Source: an uncultured Nitrosomonas sp.
GTDB lineage: Bacteria; Pseudomonadota; Gammaproteobacteria; Burkholderiales; Nitrosomonadaceae
Assembly (NCBI RefSeq): GCF_902826915.1
Contig: NZ_CADEGP010000015.1
Location: 1 to 46,360, forward strand
DNA: 46,360 nt
Direction of reading: 5' to 3'
The translations under genes were made by a program, and so were the position numbers. Position 1 is the first letter of the stretch. Every line of letters starts with the position of its first letter. The notes below the pieces were generated by a model, which was not told the origin of the DNA, searched no databases, and worked only from the letters and a program-made list of their open reading frames with translations. Of this stretch, positions 28,509 to 38,113 are shown in pieces.

Positions 28509-30965
28509 ATGGCAAAACCATTAAAAACTGGATTACTGATTCTATTCAGTCTCATCATTTTTTCTGGAGTGGGACTTTATGCATTGCGTAATCCTCTTTT
28601 GGAAATGCTCATCAGCGATCAGTTACGCAAACAAGGTTTTCCGTTGCAATCTGTTGCACTGCTCGATATTTCTCTCAATGCCTTCCGCTTGCATGACCTG
28701 ACAGCAGGTAACAAAAACGAATTGCATGTAGATAAAATTCTAGTGACCTGGCAATTCAGTGATCTGCTCTCCGGAAAGCCGGTATCTTTTGAAATTAACG
28801 GTCTGCAAATGACACTGGACCTGGATGGAGAACGTTCTTCTTTGGAATCCATAACCGCGATACCCGATAAAGATATCACCATACCGTGGCTACCCGCACT
28901 CTCACTGAAAGATTCAGTTGTTCGCCTGCATTCTGCTGCGGGCGCTGTGACGATTGCTTTGTCAGGCAGCATCGCGCAAGACCACGCAGGTATTCATTTG
29001 ATACAGTTCAACACCATAATCTCCGGTCCACTTGCTCAAGCCAAGGGTGAACTGACTGCAGCCCTGGATGCGCAGGGAAATATACAAGGCAAGCTCGCTA
29101 TTTCGGATGGTATGCTGAGCATCCCAGAAGCTAAAATATCAAGCTTCTCAGGCGAAACCGCTTTTGCATTTGCAGCATTGCATTTGCAGCATGTGCAGAC
29201 TGAGTTTGCATTATCGGGTATTCAACTGCCGGAAAGGAAGTTAGAAAAAACTGTACCGGAGCAGACGGGTGAGAGTCCAGCTGAATTGGCATTGCGCAAT
29301 GCAGCCATTGATCACGTTACCGTAAAAGGAAGCATTCGCGGACTAACGGATTCCTGGAATGGAGAACTTGATCTAGGTATTAATGGAGGAAAACTGATGA
29401 TTGGGCCTGCAGAAATTCAGCAGTTATCGGTCACTTTACCGATGCAAGTTCAGTTCAGTCCGGACAACTGGCACATTGGACTGCGTAATCCTGGGCAGGT
29501 CTCATTGGGAAAGATAAATACCGGATATCTCCTACGTTTTCGAGGTCCTCCCGGTTTCTCAATTCCTTTGGCCGATCTGGAACTAACAAAAAGCCCACAG
29601 GGCTGGATACTTAAACACGATATTACTGTAATGCCTGCTAACTTGACCCTGCTGGTTAAACGCGATGCATCACCTGAAATTGAGGCAAACATTCGTCCGG
29701 GAAAAATAACTGCAACGGGAAAAATGGATGTCAACGGAACCTATCAAGGACAGTTGGCTATTGGTAAAGCCTCCTTTAATCTGCCACAATCTCAGATACA
29801 GTTTAAAGATATCTCAGCCACTTTATATTTGAATGATAGCGAAATTGTTAGTGCCGCTGATTTTGACATCGGCCAACTACAGCATTTGGCGCCCGAGTCT
29901 CTGTTTGCAGCCTTATCCATCACCGGTGACATCAAAAATAAAGCTAAGCAGGGAGAATCCGCAGAGTATGCACTGCAGATTACTGGCGGCATTTCAGGTT
30001 CGCAATTTCTAAAAGTCAAAGGCACGCATGCGCTGGATAGCGGTAACGGATTACTTAAGGCGGAGATTATTTCATTAAAATTTTCACCTGGTGGTTTACA
30101 ACCGAGCGCACTCTCCCCCCTGCTAGTACAATTGAATAACGTCAGCGGACAAGTCAGTGCAATCGCTCAATTGAAATGGTCCACAGCAGGTATGCACAGC
30201 AGTCGCGGTACATTTGAGATGCGCAATGTTTCGTTTACGCGTGAAACTACAAAAATAAAGGATCTGAATATCACGCTGAATTTGGATAATTTGCTAACCT
30301 TAAGCAGTTTGCCAGGGCAAAAAATCACGGTAGGACAGATTGACTTCGGAATTCCATTAGAAAATTTACTGTTTTCCTATCATATTCTGGATACAATTCC
30401 CCCCCAAGTTGCGCTTGAGAAAGCACAATTCTCCATGATGGATGGCATAGTATCGGTGGCGCCCATCATCATTGATCCCACGGCCAAACACTCCGACATG
30501 CTGATACGAATCAGTAATATCAATCTGGAATCATTCTTCAACCTGATCAAAGTCGATGGACTTGCGGGAAGCGGACATCTTGATGGTCAGATCCCACTGA
30601 CAATAGAAAATGATCAATTAACAATAAAAAACGGCTATCTTGCTGCCAAGGCACCAGGAATTCTACATTTTCAATCCCAAAAAGCTTCACAATTGCTTGC
30701 TTCTGCCGGAGAAGAAATGAATTTATTGCTGCAAGCGATGCAGGATTTCCATTACACTGAGCTATCACTGAATCTCGACAAATCGGCTGCAGATAATTTG
30801 GTAGCCAAACTTTCTTTATTGGGGAGCAATCCTAAGGTTATGGAAGGACAGGATTTTCGTTTGAACATTGGGCTTGAAACGGATATAGACAAAATCCTGG
30901 AAAAGATTAATTATGGCTATAGTTTATCCCATGAAATTCTGCGCGGCTCGTTCAGATTGCATTAA
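28509..30965 (+). CDS. ydbH: YdbH family AsmA-like intermembrane lipid transport protein
   Basis: An 818-residue protein with one N-terminal membrane helix (about residues 7–27) and a long periplasmic beta-rich region of repeating AsmA/DUF-type strands, ending SHEILRGSFRLH. In E. coli YdbH is one of three AsmA-like bridge proteins (with TamB and YhdP) that carry phospholipids to the outer membrane. It works with the lipoprotein YnbE, and YdbL modulates them. The same three genes follow here in the same order, which makes the assignment firm despite weak sequence conservation. Length is close to E. coli YdbH (879). Confidence 0.9.
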   Translation: MAKPLKTGLLILFSLIIFSGVGLYALRNPLLEMLISDQLRKQGFPLQSVALLDISLNAFRLHDLTAGNKNELHVDKILVTWQFSDLLSGKPVSFEINGLQMTLDLDGERSSLESITAIPDKDITIPWLPALSLKDSVVRLHSAAGAVTIALSGSIAQDHAGIHLIQFNTIISGPLAQAKGELTAALDAQGNIQGKLAISDGMLSIPEAKISSFSGETAFAFAALHLQHVQTEFALSGIQLPERKLEKTVPEQTGESPAELALRNAAIDHVTVKGSIRGLTDSWNGELDLGINGGKLMIGPAEIQQLSVTLPMQVQFSPDNWHIGLRNPGQVSLGKINTGYLLRFRGPPGFSIPLADLELTKSPQGWILKHDITVMPANLTLLVKRDASPEIEANIRPGKITATGKMDVNGTYQGQLAIGKASFNLPQSQIQFKDISATLYLNDSEIVSAADFDIGQLQHLAPESLFAALSITGDIKNKAKQGESAEYALQITGGISGSQFLKVKGTHALDSGNGLLKAEIISLKFSPGGLQPSALSPLLVQLNNVSGQVSAIAQLKWSTAGMHSSRGTFEMRNVSFTRETTKIKDLNITLNLDNLLTLSSLPGQKITVGQIDFGIPLENLLFSYHILDTIPPQVALEKAQFSMMDGIVSVAPIIIDPTAKHSDMLIRISNINLESFFNLIKVDGLAGSGHLDGQIPLTIENDQLTIKNGYLAAKAPGILHFQSQKASQLLASAGEEMNLLLQAMQDFHYTELSLNLDKSAADNLVAKLSLLGSNPKVMEGQDFRLNIGLETDIDKILEKINYGYSLSHEILRGSFRLH

Positions 30966-31033
30966 GTTAGGTTGCGCTAAATTGCAGACACAGAGCGCTA
31001 TAATGCTCATTATTGGAGAGGAGGAGTGCAATC

Positions 31034-31249
31034 ATGTGTAAAATTGAACGAATGACAAACGCTATAATTATCCCAGTAATCTTGATTTCTTACTGTTTGA
31101 TAATCGCATCTTGTGCCCCGACGGTTAAGGTGGAATCCCCCAAGGAACCGATCACGATAAACCTTAATATCAAGCTGGATGCTGATATCCGGGTAAAGCT
31201 TGAAGAAGAAGCCAAAAAAGACATAGCCGCCAATCCTGACATCTTCTAA
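31034..31249 (+). CDS. ynbE: YnbE family outer-membrane lipoprotein
   Basis: A 71-residue lipoprotein with signal helix and lipobox IASC. It is followed by the family core TVKVESPKEPITINLNIKLD, DIRVKLEEEAKKDI and the PDIF end. The ATG at 31034 has a strong GGAGAGGAGG site just upstream; the longer TTG reading from 31013 is unlikely. In E. coli YnbE multimerises and pairs with the C-terminus of YdbH to complete the lipid bridge at the outer membrane. It lies 68 bases after ydbH and 24 bases before ydbL. Confidence 0.92.
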   Translation: MCKIERMTNAIIIPVILISYCLIIASCAPTVKVESPKEPITINLNIKLDADIRVKLEEEAKKDIAANPDIF

Positions 31250-31273
31250 CAGCAAACGAGAAAGGAGAATATC

Positions 31274-31624
31274 ATGCTGCGTATTTCAAATAGAATCTTT
31301 AAAAAACCTTCGTCAAAAATTTCTGGAATCATCTTTCTGGTGTCAGCACTGTATGCAATTCCGGCATGGGCCGACAATCTGGAAAATCTGCGCGCGTTAG
31401 GTGCAGTTGGTGAAAGCAGTACTGGCTATGTCATCGCCAGAGAGCCTAGTGCCCAGGCAGAGGCCGATGCAATCAATGCCAAGCGCAAAGCAATTTACCA
31501 AGAAAAAGCTGCTGCACAAGGCATTGACGCTAATCAGGTAGGAAAAGTTTATGCTGAGGAAATTATCCAGAAGGTTCCGTCTGGGACCTGGATTCAAATT
31601 AGCGGGCAATGGAGACAAAAATAA
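31274..31624 (+). CDS. ydbL: YdbL family (DUF1318) periplasmic protein
   Basis: A 116-residue secreted protein with a signal peptide ending IPAWA (about residue 33) and the DUF1318 core: LRALGAVGESSTGYV, then DAINAKRKAIYQEKAAAQG, then YAEEIIQKVPSGTWIQ. E. coli YdbL acts as a periplasmic modulator that prevents YnbE over-multimerisation. A good ribosome site (AAAGGAGAA) precedes the ATG. It is the last gene of ydbH-ynbE-ydbL and converges on the ABC exporter gene. Confidence 0.93.
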   Translation: MLRISNRIFKKPSSKISGIIFLVSALYAIPAWADNLENLRALGAVGESSTGYVIAREPSAQAEADAINAKRKAIYQEKAAAQGIDANQVGKVYAEEIIQKVPSGTWIQISGQWRQK

Positions 31625-31685
31625 TCAATGCCTGAGTCAGGTTTTGATCGTATAGATTTCATTTCTGCGCGCCTTATGCGGCATC

Positions 31686-33395
31686 CTAATAACCTTGCGG
31701 CCCATGCGATAACGGCTCTGCCACTCCATTCGAAAGTATAAAAACTCGATCCGCTGCGTTAATAACCGCTGGCTGATGCGAAACAGCAATAATGGTCAAG
31801 CTCTTAGCCAATTTCTGTAACGTCTCGCAGATAGTACGCTCGCTTTCCGGGTCTAATGCACTGGTAGGTTCATCGAGAATCAGGAAAGACGGGCTATGCG
31901 CCAACGCTCGAGCAATCGCGACACGTTGCCGCTGCCCTCCGGAAAGTAGACCGCCACGTTCACCGACAACCGTTTGCAACCCTTCCGGCAATGCGTTAAC
32001 AAAATCCCAAGCGCCAGCCTGACGGAGCGCCTGCTCTGCGTCACCAACTGTCAATGTGGGTTCTCCAACCAGAATATTATTCATGACAGTATCGTGCAAT
32101 AAGATCGTATCTTGCGAGACATAGCCAATCATGTGACGCCATTGGCGCAGATTAATATCATGCAAAGACGTATTGTCAATTAGAACTTCACCGGATTGTG
32201 GTTCGGTCAATCCACATAACAAATCCAGCAAAGTGCTTTTACCGGCACCGGATGGTCCCATAACCGCCGTAAATGAGTTGACTGGTATTTCAATATTCAA
32301 ATCTTCGAAGATGGCTTTCTGTCCATAATGAAATTTCACATGCTGCAAGGCAATGCCTTTTTGCAATGTAGGTTGTATTGTCCCGGTCGATCTTTCTGCC
32401 TCTGCACGTGCAGTTTCGGCTGCTTTGCGTAATGCCCAGTAAGCGCTTTCTTGCGCAGCAAGCTGCTGATGTCTGCGTTGTGTCTTATTCAATAATCCCA
32501 AAATACGGGTCAGCAAAAATACCATCAACATCACTTCCGGTAGCGATAATTCCCACATCACCAGCGCAATGTACAAACCGCTAGCAGTCAGTGCGGCAAG
32601 AATAGGTTCCTGCAATGCGGTCAGAGCTGCTCGGTTCATGACTTCCTTGCGCGTCGCTTTTTCCAGATGTTGCGTCTGCTCATGTAAAATGGCGTCGGCC
32701 ACATTATCGCGCGCCATGGCTTTCAGCGATTTCACCGAGCTGAGCACATCGGACAAATAAGTAAGCAGGTTGCGTAACAAATGGGTTTGTTTCGTGCCCG
32801 CACGACGGGTTGCACTGACTAAGCGATTCAATGCAATCAATAAAAACAAACCGATGACTAATGAAGCCAGCGTTGCTTCCCATGAGATGAATAACGCTAC
32901 AATTGCATATACCATCACTTGAATGGCCAGTGCCAACACGTTCACACTGTGCTCAAAGCCATTGGCGGCACGGTAGGCTTCGGTTGCAATCGAATTTGCT
33001 AGAGATCCGACAGGCTGCCGTAAATAATAGGACCATCGACTGGCTAGCAAAGCCTCAATCAAATCCAGCCGTAACGCTGTCGCGACATGCGCAACAGTGT
33101 AGCCCACTTGGCGATTCGCCAGCAACAACACCAATCCCTTGAAAAACATACCGCCGACGATAATGATCAAAATTGTATCCAACGTAGGATCAATACCGAT
33201 ATCTTGCAATGCTGTTTCCATGAATCTACCGACACCGGAATCGCCCGAATCGCCCGAATCGCCAACAGCTATTGATAACAAGGGCAGCAATGCGGTTAGA
33301 CTCAATCCTTCAGCGATACCCGCAATCAATAGTGCGAACAGAACAAATGCACTGCGCCGGGGAAAAACCATAATATACGTGAATAAAGTACGCAT
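31686..33395 (-). CDS. ABC transporter, fused permease and ATPase
   Basis: A 569-residue half-size exporter. About six membrane helices (residues 10–320) precede a nucleotide-binding domain with Walker A GPSGAGKSTLLDLL (about 380–393), signature LSGGQRQRVAIARAL (about 482–496) and Walker B FLILDEPTSALD. It would act as a homodimer. Family membership does not tell lipid A/lipid flippase from peptide or drug export. The first periplasmic loop holds a GDSGDSGDSG micro-repeat. It lies 50 bases downstream of lolD and could be co-transcribed with lolC/E and lolD. Confidence 0.9.
   Translation of the reverse strand: MRTLFTYIMVFPRRSAFVLFALLIAGIAEGLSLTALLPLLSIAVGDSGDSGDSGVGRFMETALQDIGIDPTLDTILIIIVGGMFFKGLVLLLANRQVGYTVAHVATALRLDLIEALLASRWSYYLRQPVGSLANSIATEAYRAANGFEHSVNVLALAIQVMVYAIVALFISWEATLASLVIGLFLLIALNRLVSATRRAGTKQTHLLRNLLTYLSDVLSSVKSLKAMARDNVADAILHEQTQHLEKATRKEVMNRAALTALQEPILAALTASGLYIALVMWELSLPEVMLMVFLLTRILGLLNKTQRRHQQLAAQESAYWALRKAAETARAEAERSTGTIQPTLQKGIALQHVKFHYGQKAIFEDLNIEIPVNSFTAVMGPSGAGKSTLLDLLCGLTEPQSGEVLIDNTSLHDINLRQWRHMIGYVSQDTILLHDTVMNNILVGEPTLTVGDAEQALRQAGAWDFVNALPEGLQTVVGERGGLLSGGQRQRVAIARALAHSPSFLILDEPTSALDPESERTICETLQKLAKSLTIIAVSHQPAVINAADRVFILSNGVAEPLSHGPQGY
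33238..33264. repeat. Three tandem 9-base units (GAATCGCCC) inside the ABC exporter gene
   Basis: Three near-perfect in-frame 9-base units encode GDSGDSGDS in the first periplasmic loop of the exporter. Copy-number change would add or remove three residues without breaking the frame. Confidence 0.8.
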
Positions 33396-33445
33396 AAGCC
33401 GGTTATGAAAAAGGATCAGAAAATAATGATTCGTTTACATAGATA

Positions 33446-34135
33446 TCAGACATTCGGTACATCGCATAAAACTCCATCAATCAGTTGCTGGATGCGCTGC
33501 GCGCGATTGGCCAAACTTGTATCATGGGTGACGATGATCAGGCTGGCGTTGATTTTACGATTCAACTCCAACATCAACTCAAATACATGCTCAGCTGTTT
33601 TCCGATCAAGATTTCCTGTAGGTTCATCAGCCAGAATACAGGCTGGCTGCGTAACCAAGGCACGCGCAACAGCGGCACGTTGGCGCTCACCGCCGGATAA
33701 TTCACCAGGCGTATGTGTCAAGCGATGACTCAATCCGACCAGTTGTAACATTTCAGCTGCGCGGTCATAGGCTTCCTGACTCGGCAAGCGACGAATCAGC
33801 AGCGGCATGGCTACATTCTCCAAGGCACTGAACTCCATCAGCAAATGATGAAATTGATAGATAAAACCAAGCGAGCCGTTACGTAACCGGCAGCGTTCCT
33901 CTTCGTTGATCCGAGCGATATCTTGCCCAAGAATCCGAATGCTCCCGCTGGTCGGCGCATCCAACCCGCCAAGCACATGCAACAAAGTGCTTTTACCGGA
34001 ACCTGACGCACCGACAATCGCCAGCATTTCTCCTTTGACCAGATCCAGATTAACCCCCTTTAATACCGGAACGGCTAATTCTCCTTGCGAAAACTGCTTG
34101 ACCAGATTGCGGCAAGAAAGAACCACATCATTCAT
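33446..34135 (-). CDS. lolD: Lipoprotein-releasing system ATPase LolD
   Basis: A 229-residue MacB/LolD-type ATPase that powers release of outer-membrane lipoproteins from the inner membrane. Walker A is [18 protein letters not shown] (about residues 42–59), the signature [15 protein letters not shown] (about 147–161) and Walker [13 protein letters not shown]. The [15 protein letters not shown] stretch is typical of LolD. Its start overlaps the end of lolC/E by 8 bases, indicating coupled translation. Confidence 0.95.
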   Translation of the reverse strand: MNDVVLSCRNLVKQFSQGELAVPVLKGVNLDLVKGEMLAIVGASGSGKSTLLHVLGGLDAPTSGSIRILGQDIARINEEERCRLRNGSLGFIYQFHHLLMEFSALENVAMPLLIRRLPSQEAYDRAAEMLQLVGLSHRLTHTPGELSGGERQRAAVARALVTQPACILADEPTGNLDRKTAEHVFELMLELNRKINASLIIVTHDTSLANRAQRIQQLIDGVLCDVPNV

Positions 34136-35375
34136 AGCGCAATGCCTCCGCCGGGTTCACCTTGGATGCACGATAGCTGGGATAAATTGTTGCCAGCAAA
34201 CTGAGAACAAATGAAGTTACGGCGACGGTTGTGATATCCGTCATCTGCGGATCAGTTGGAATCGTACTGATGTAATAAATTTCCCGCGACAGGAATTGGA
34301 CATTAAACAAACCTTCAATAAATGCGACCACTTCGCCCACATTATAAGCTAACAGCATACCCCCGGCCACGCCTAGGATAGTACCAAAGACCCCAATAAA
34401 TGTTCCTTGGACGATAAATATTTTCATAATGCTGCGTGGGCTTGCGCCGAGTGTGCGTAAAATCGCGATATCAGATTCTTTATCAGTCACCGCCATCACT
34501 AATGTTGAAACAATATTGAACGCTGCGACCGCAATGATTAATGCCAGAATTAACGACAACATGCGCTTTTCAATTTGGATCGCGCGGAAATAATTGGCAT
34601 GCTGCCTGGTCCAATCGCTGATATAGCTGTCAATCGTCAACATCGCAGGTAACTCTTGGACCACTTGAGGAGCTTGAAACAAATCCTTTAGTTTCAAACG
34701 CACGCCGGATACATCGTCGTTCTCCATGCGATATAGTTTTTGTGCATCGAACATGTGAATCAAGACTAATCCGGAATCATATTCAAAATGCCCTACCTCA
34801 AAGATTCCAACCACAGTAAATTGTTTCAAGCGCGGCAGAATACCCGCTGGCGTAACTTGCCCTTGCGGTGAGATCAGCACAATTTTATCGCCGATAAAGG
34901 TGCCCATAGTACGCGCTAATTCCATGCCGATCACGATGCCGAATTCCCCCGGTACCAAATGACTCAAATCACCACTTACCATTGTTTTGGAGAAATCAGC
35001 CACATGATCCTCCATTGCTGGTAATATGCCGCGCACTAGAACACCCTGCACTACTTGATTATGTGACAGCATGCCTTGCGCACTGACATAGGGTGCAGCG
35101 GCTTCCACTGCTGGATGCTTGGCTGCTTCTTCTGCCGTTTGCTGCCAATGACTCAAGTTACCGTGAAAACTACCAATCTGGACATGCGAAGCAACACCCA
35201 AAATTCGTGAACGCACTTCTTTCTGAAAACCGTTCATTACCGACATTACGGTAATCAGCGCCGTCATCCCCAGCGTGATACCCATCAGAGAAATTAAAGA
35301 AATAAATGAAATGAAATGATTGCGTTTTTTGGCGCGCGTATAGCGCAAACCAATGAAAAGTTCATAGGGAGACAC
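34128..35375 (-). CDS. lolC: Lipoprotein-releasing system permease LolC/LolE
   Basis: A 415-residue FtsX/MacB-type permease with one N-terminal helix (about 25–48), a large periplasmic domain (about 50–270) and three C-terminal helices. The N-terminal [30 protein letters not shown] pattern and the C-terminal [18 protein letters not shown] end are characteristic. Only one permease gene is present next to lolD, as in bacteria with a single LolF-like permease forming homodimers; whether to call it C, E or F is open. Confidence 0.93.
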   Translation of the reverse strand: MSPYELFIGLRYTRAKKRNHFISFISLISLMGITLGMTALITVMSVMNGFQKEVRSRILGVASHVQIGSFHGNLSHWQQTAEEAAKHPAVEAAAPYVSAQGMLSHNQVVQGVLVRGILPAMEDHVADFSKTMVSGDLSHLVPGEFGIVIGMELARTMGTFIGDKIVLISPQGQVTPAGILPRLKQFTVVGIFEVGHFEYDSGLVLIHMFDAQKLYRMENDDVSGVRLKLKDLFQAPQVVQELPAMLTIDSYISDWTRQHANYFRAIQIEKRMLSLILALIIAVAAFNIVSTLVMAVTDKESDIAILRTLGASPRSIMKIFIVQGTFIGVFGTILGVAGGMLLAYNVGEVVAFIEGLFNVQFLSREIYYISTIPTDPQMTDITTVAVTSFVLSLLATIYPSYRASKVNPAEALRYE

Positions 35376-35481
35376 GAATGATAGTACCCGTTATAAGTTT
35401 GACCACGAAGTTTGCCATATTTACACGCAGCTTAACAAAATAATCAAGGATTGTGATTAGGATTTATACTACAAGAATTCG

Positions 35482-36201
35482 TTAAAAGCTGCCACGAGCT
35501 TCGTTGACCATCTCAGTGAGCTTTGCAATATCCAGTATATGCAAATCATGGCCTTGACGTAGTATCAGTTTACTTCTGCTCAACATGTTCAGTTCGCGTG
35601 ATACTGCTTCCCGGTGCGTACTAACCAGATTAGCGATTTCGGTTTGGGTCGGTGCCGGAGAAATAACTGCAACATTTGCGGAGACCATGTAATTCCTTGC
35701 CAAGCGCAACAACTCTACTTGTATACGGTTACTCACCGCCAGAGTACTATAATCATAGACGCGCTCGGTCAGGCGGCGCACTTGCCCCGTTAGGCGCTTT
35801 AGAATGATCTCTGCGATCTGGCGATTGCCATAAACCAGATTCTGAAAATCCGATGCAGGCATTGATGCTAACAATACACTGCCCCTCGCAATTGCGGTAG
35901 CCGAACGGGGATGACCATCAATCGCTGTCAATTCACCAAACATTTCACCCGTTGGCAAATCGCACAAGATAACTTCCTGCCCCGATAAGCTGTGATACAT
36001 GACACGGATTTCACCCTGTATAATAAAAAAAGCACTGTTAGTATGATCGTGATAGCGCACAATCTCATTTCCCGCTTCATATCGATGCCACTGACAAGCG
36101 GCAGCAACCATTCCGATATCTTGCGGCGAAAGACATTGAAACTCCTTGATCACAGACAGCATGGCGGTTGTACGGTCAGCTGGAATGTTTCGTGTAGTCA
36201 T
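35482..36201 (-). CDS. Crp/Fnr family transcriptional regulator
   Basis: A 239-residue regulator with an N-terminal cyclic-nucleotide-binding-type domain (about residues 15–140; GEMFGELTAIDGHPRSATA resembles the cAMP pocket with Glu and Arg-Ser). A dimer helix and a C-terminal winged helix follow (about 190–215: TQTEIANLVSTHREAVSREL). The few Cys residues do not form an FNR-type iron–sulphur set, so it is more Crp-like. Its position beside lolC/E and a second RlpA gives no clear target. Upstream of it, 36202–36356 has no gene. Confidence 0.9.
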   Translation of the reverse strand: MTTRNIPADRTTAMLSVIKEFQCLSPQDIGMVAAACQWHRYEAGNEIVRYHDHTNSAFFIIQGEIRVMYHSLSGQEVILCDLPTGEMFGELTAIDGHPRSATAIARGSVLLASMPASDFQNLVYGNRQIAEIILKRLTGQVRRLTERVYDYSTLAVSNRIQVELLRLARNYMVSANVAVISPAPTQTEIANLVSTHREAVSRELNMLSRSKLILRQGHDLHILDIAKLTEMVNEARGSF

Positions 36202-36356
36202 CCTTATCGTCTTGCAAATAGTTTTATTTCACCGGACTCGATCATTCTCTATGGCTTAACTTGCCCTTGAAATGAGTAATGATATATCAATTATAGATCG
36301 ATACACCGTTTTGCAAGGAAATAGGATGCCGCATTATAGCGATTTTGCACTAATGC

Positions 36357-36860
36357 TTACTTCCGGCTGATTCTATCGCTGAGATGCTCCACTTTCACTC
36401 TATCGACACCATGCAGGCCAATCTTCTTAGCGGCACCTTGCGACAAATCAATGATCCTACCTTGCTTAAAAGGTCCCCGATCATTAACCAGCACATCAAC
36501 ATGACGGCCGTTTTTTAGATTAGTAACTCTGACTCTGGATGGCAAGGGAAGTGTTTTATGAGCAGCGGTAAGGCCGTGCGGAACGAAGCGTACCCCCATC
36601 GCCGTACGGTTGCCGGATTCTGAGCCATACCAGGATGCGTGACCAACTTCCCGGTATCCAACCGATGACCGCATTGGATAATAAGTAACGCCACGTACCT
36701 TATAAGGTTTGTTATATGGTGCGGCAAGATTGGGTGCACGTTGGCTAGAAATATCTGAAGAGCGCGGCAGATCGCCAGAAAACATCGAAGCACAACCGCT
36801 GATCAGGCCAGCGATCAATACCATCACACTCACTTGCCTGTAATTCACTGAATGCTGCAT
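36357..36860 (-). CDS. RlpA-like lipoprotein without SPOR domain
   Basis: A 167-residue lipoprotein. The lipobox is ISGC (Cys23) and the double-psi barrel domain (about residues 70–160) carries HASWYGSESGNRTAMG and VNDRGPFKQGRIIDLS. It resembles the RlpA at 26127 but lacks the linker and the SPOR domain, so it would not be targeted to denuded septal glycan in the same way. The Asp of NDRGPF is kept, so lytic transglycosylase activity is possible. Confidence 0.9.
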   Translation of the reverse strand: MQHSVNYRQVSVMVLIAGLISGCASMFSGDLPRSSDISSQRAPNLAAPYNKPYKVRGVTYYPMRSSVGYREVGHASWYGSESGNRTAMGVRFVPHGLTAAHKTLPLPSRVRVTNLKNGRHVDVLVNDRGPFKQGRIIDLSQGAAKKIGLHGVDRVKVEHLSDRISRK

Positions 36861-37072
36861 AGTACTTTAAACCAGATTTAATTTTAAATAGGTACAGATT
36901 ATAACTATATCAATCTATCAAGATCTGTTGTATTGCTGTCTGTTTATCTGTGTTAATTAACCGACAGCACTTGAATCCGCAGTAATCAGCAACATATTAT
37001 TGCTTGTGTTTGCAGCACTAGATGATCACTAAAAGCGATATGACGACATTCGACAAAAAGGATTTATAAATT

Positions 37073-38038
37073 ATGACGAACAACAGCCACATCAAGATCA
37101 ATGACGCCCAAGTACGCGAAAATCCTTATGGAATGCAACGCGAACCCACTTTTTCCGGTATCTCATCTTTTATGCGGCGCAAATATAGCAAAGATATTGG
37201 CGGCGCTGATCTGGTCGTCAGCGGAATTCCATTCGATTTGGCCGTAACCTATCGTTCTGGCGCCCGTTTCGGGCCGCAGGCAATTCGCCTTGCATCGGCG
37301 GAAGTTGCTTCGACGAAACCCTATCCATGGGGCTTTGATCCATTTGAGAATCTGGTAGTCATTGATTTTGGCGATTGCTTTCTCGATGTACACAATCCAT
37401 TATCGATCCATCAAACAATTATCGAGCATGCTCGCCATATTCTGGAATCAGGTGCGCGCATGCTAACTTTTGGCGGCGATCACTATATTACTTACCCGTT
37501 GTTGAAAGCGCATGCGGAAAAGTTTGGCAAACCACTTGCACTAATCCATTTTGATGCGCATAGCGATACTTGGCCAGACGATTCACCCGATTCTCTGAAT
37601 CACGGCTCAATGTTCTATAAGGCAATGAATGATGGGTTGATTGATCCCAGACATTCCGTGCAAATTGGCATTCGTACCTGGAACGATGATTTTATGGGCA
37701 TACACATTCTCGATGCTACTTGGGTACATCGCCATGGCACTGATGCTGTAGTTACGGAAGTTGAACGCATTGTCGGCGACCGCCCAGCCTATTTCACCTT
37801 TGATATCGATTGTCTCGATCCTGCTTTTGCTCCCGGAACCGGCACACCGGTTTGCGGCGGTCTATCCACTGCCCAGGCATTGAGCATCATTCGTGGTTTT
37901 AGCGAACTTAATTTGATCGGCATGGATATTGTTGAAGTAGCACCCGCATACGACCATAGTCAGATCACGGCGCTTGCTGCTGCTCATATTGCAAGCGACC
38001 TTATTTGCTTGCTGGCAAAACGCAAAACGGAGAAATGA
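37073..38038 (+). CDS. speB: Agmatinase/ureohydrolase family protein
   Basis: A 321-residue binuclear manganese ureohydrolase. Metal ligands are in GGDHYITYP (about residues 138–146), HFDAHSDTW (about 162–170) and FDIDCLDPAFAPGTGTP (about 243–259), the arginase/agmatinase pattern. The PxxGxG-type end DIVEVAPAYDHSQIT is closer to agmatinase (agmatine to putrescine and urea) than arginase. Substrate in nitrifiers is not established; release of urea would be of metabolic interest there. It is a single gene, divergent from the RlpA-like gene with 212 bases between. Confidence 0.9.
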   Translation: MTNNSHIKINDAQVRENPYGMQREPTFSGISSFMRRKYSKDIGGADLVVSGIPFDLAVTYRSGARFGPQAIRLASAEVASTKPYPWGFDPFENLVVIDFGDCFLDVHNPLSIHQTIIEHARHILESGARMLTFGGDHYITYPLLKAHAEKFGKPLALIHFDAHSDTWPDDSPDSLNHGSMFYKAMNDGLIDPRHSVQIGIRTWNDDFMGIHILDATWVHRHGTDAVVTEVERIVGDRPAYFTFDIDCLDPAFAPGTGTPVCGGLSTAQALSIIRGFSELNLIGMDIVEVAPAYDHSQITALAAAHIASDLICLLAKRKTEK

Positions 38039-38113
38039 AGGCGCTTCAGGAGAAAATTCCTAATTAAGGGTCATCTACATTGAATTTAACTCGAGCAGAA
38101 TTTTAAGTTTTTT

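Noticed and set aside
31624..31645. CCTGAGTCAGGTTTT after ydbL as a terminator
   Set aside because: Stem of only about five pairs with a one-base loop; too weak to call.
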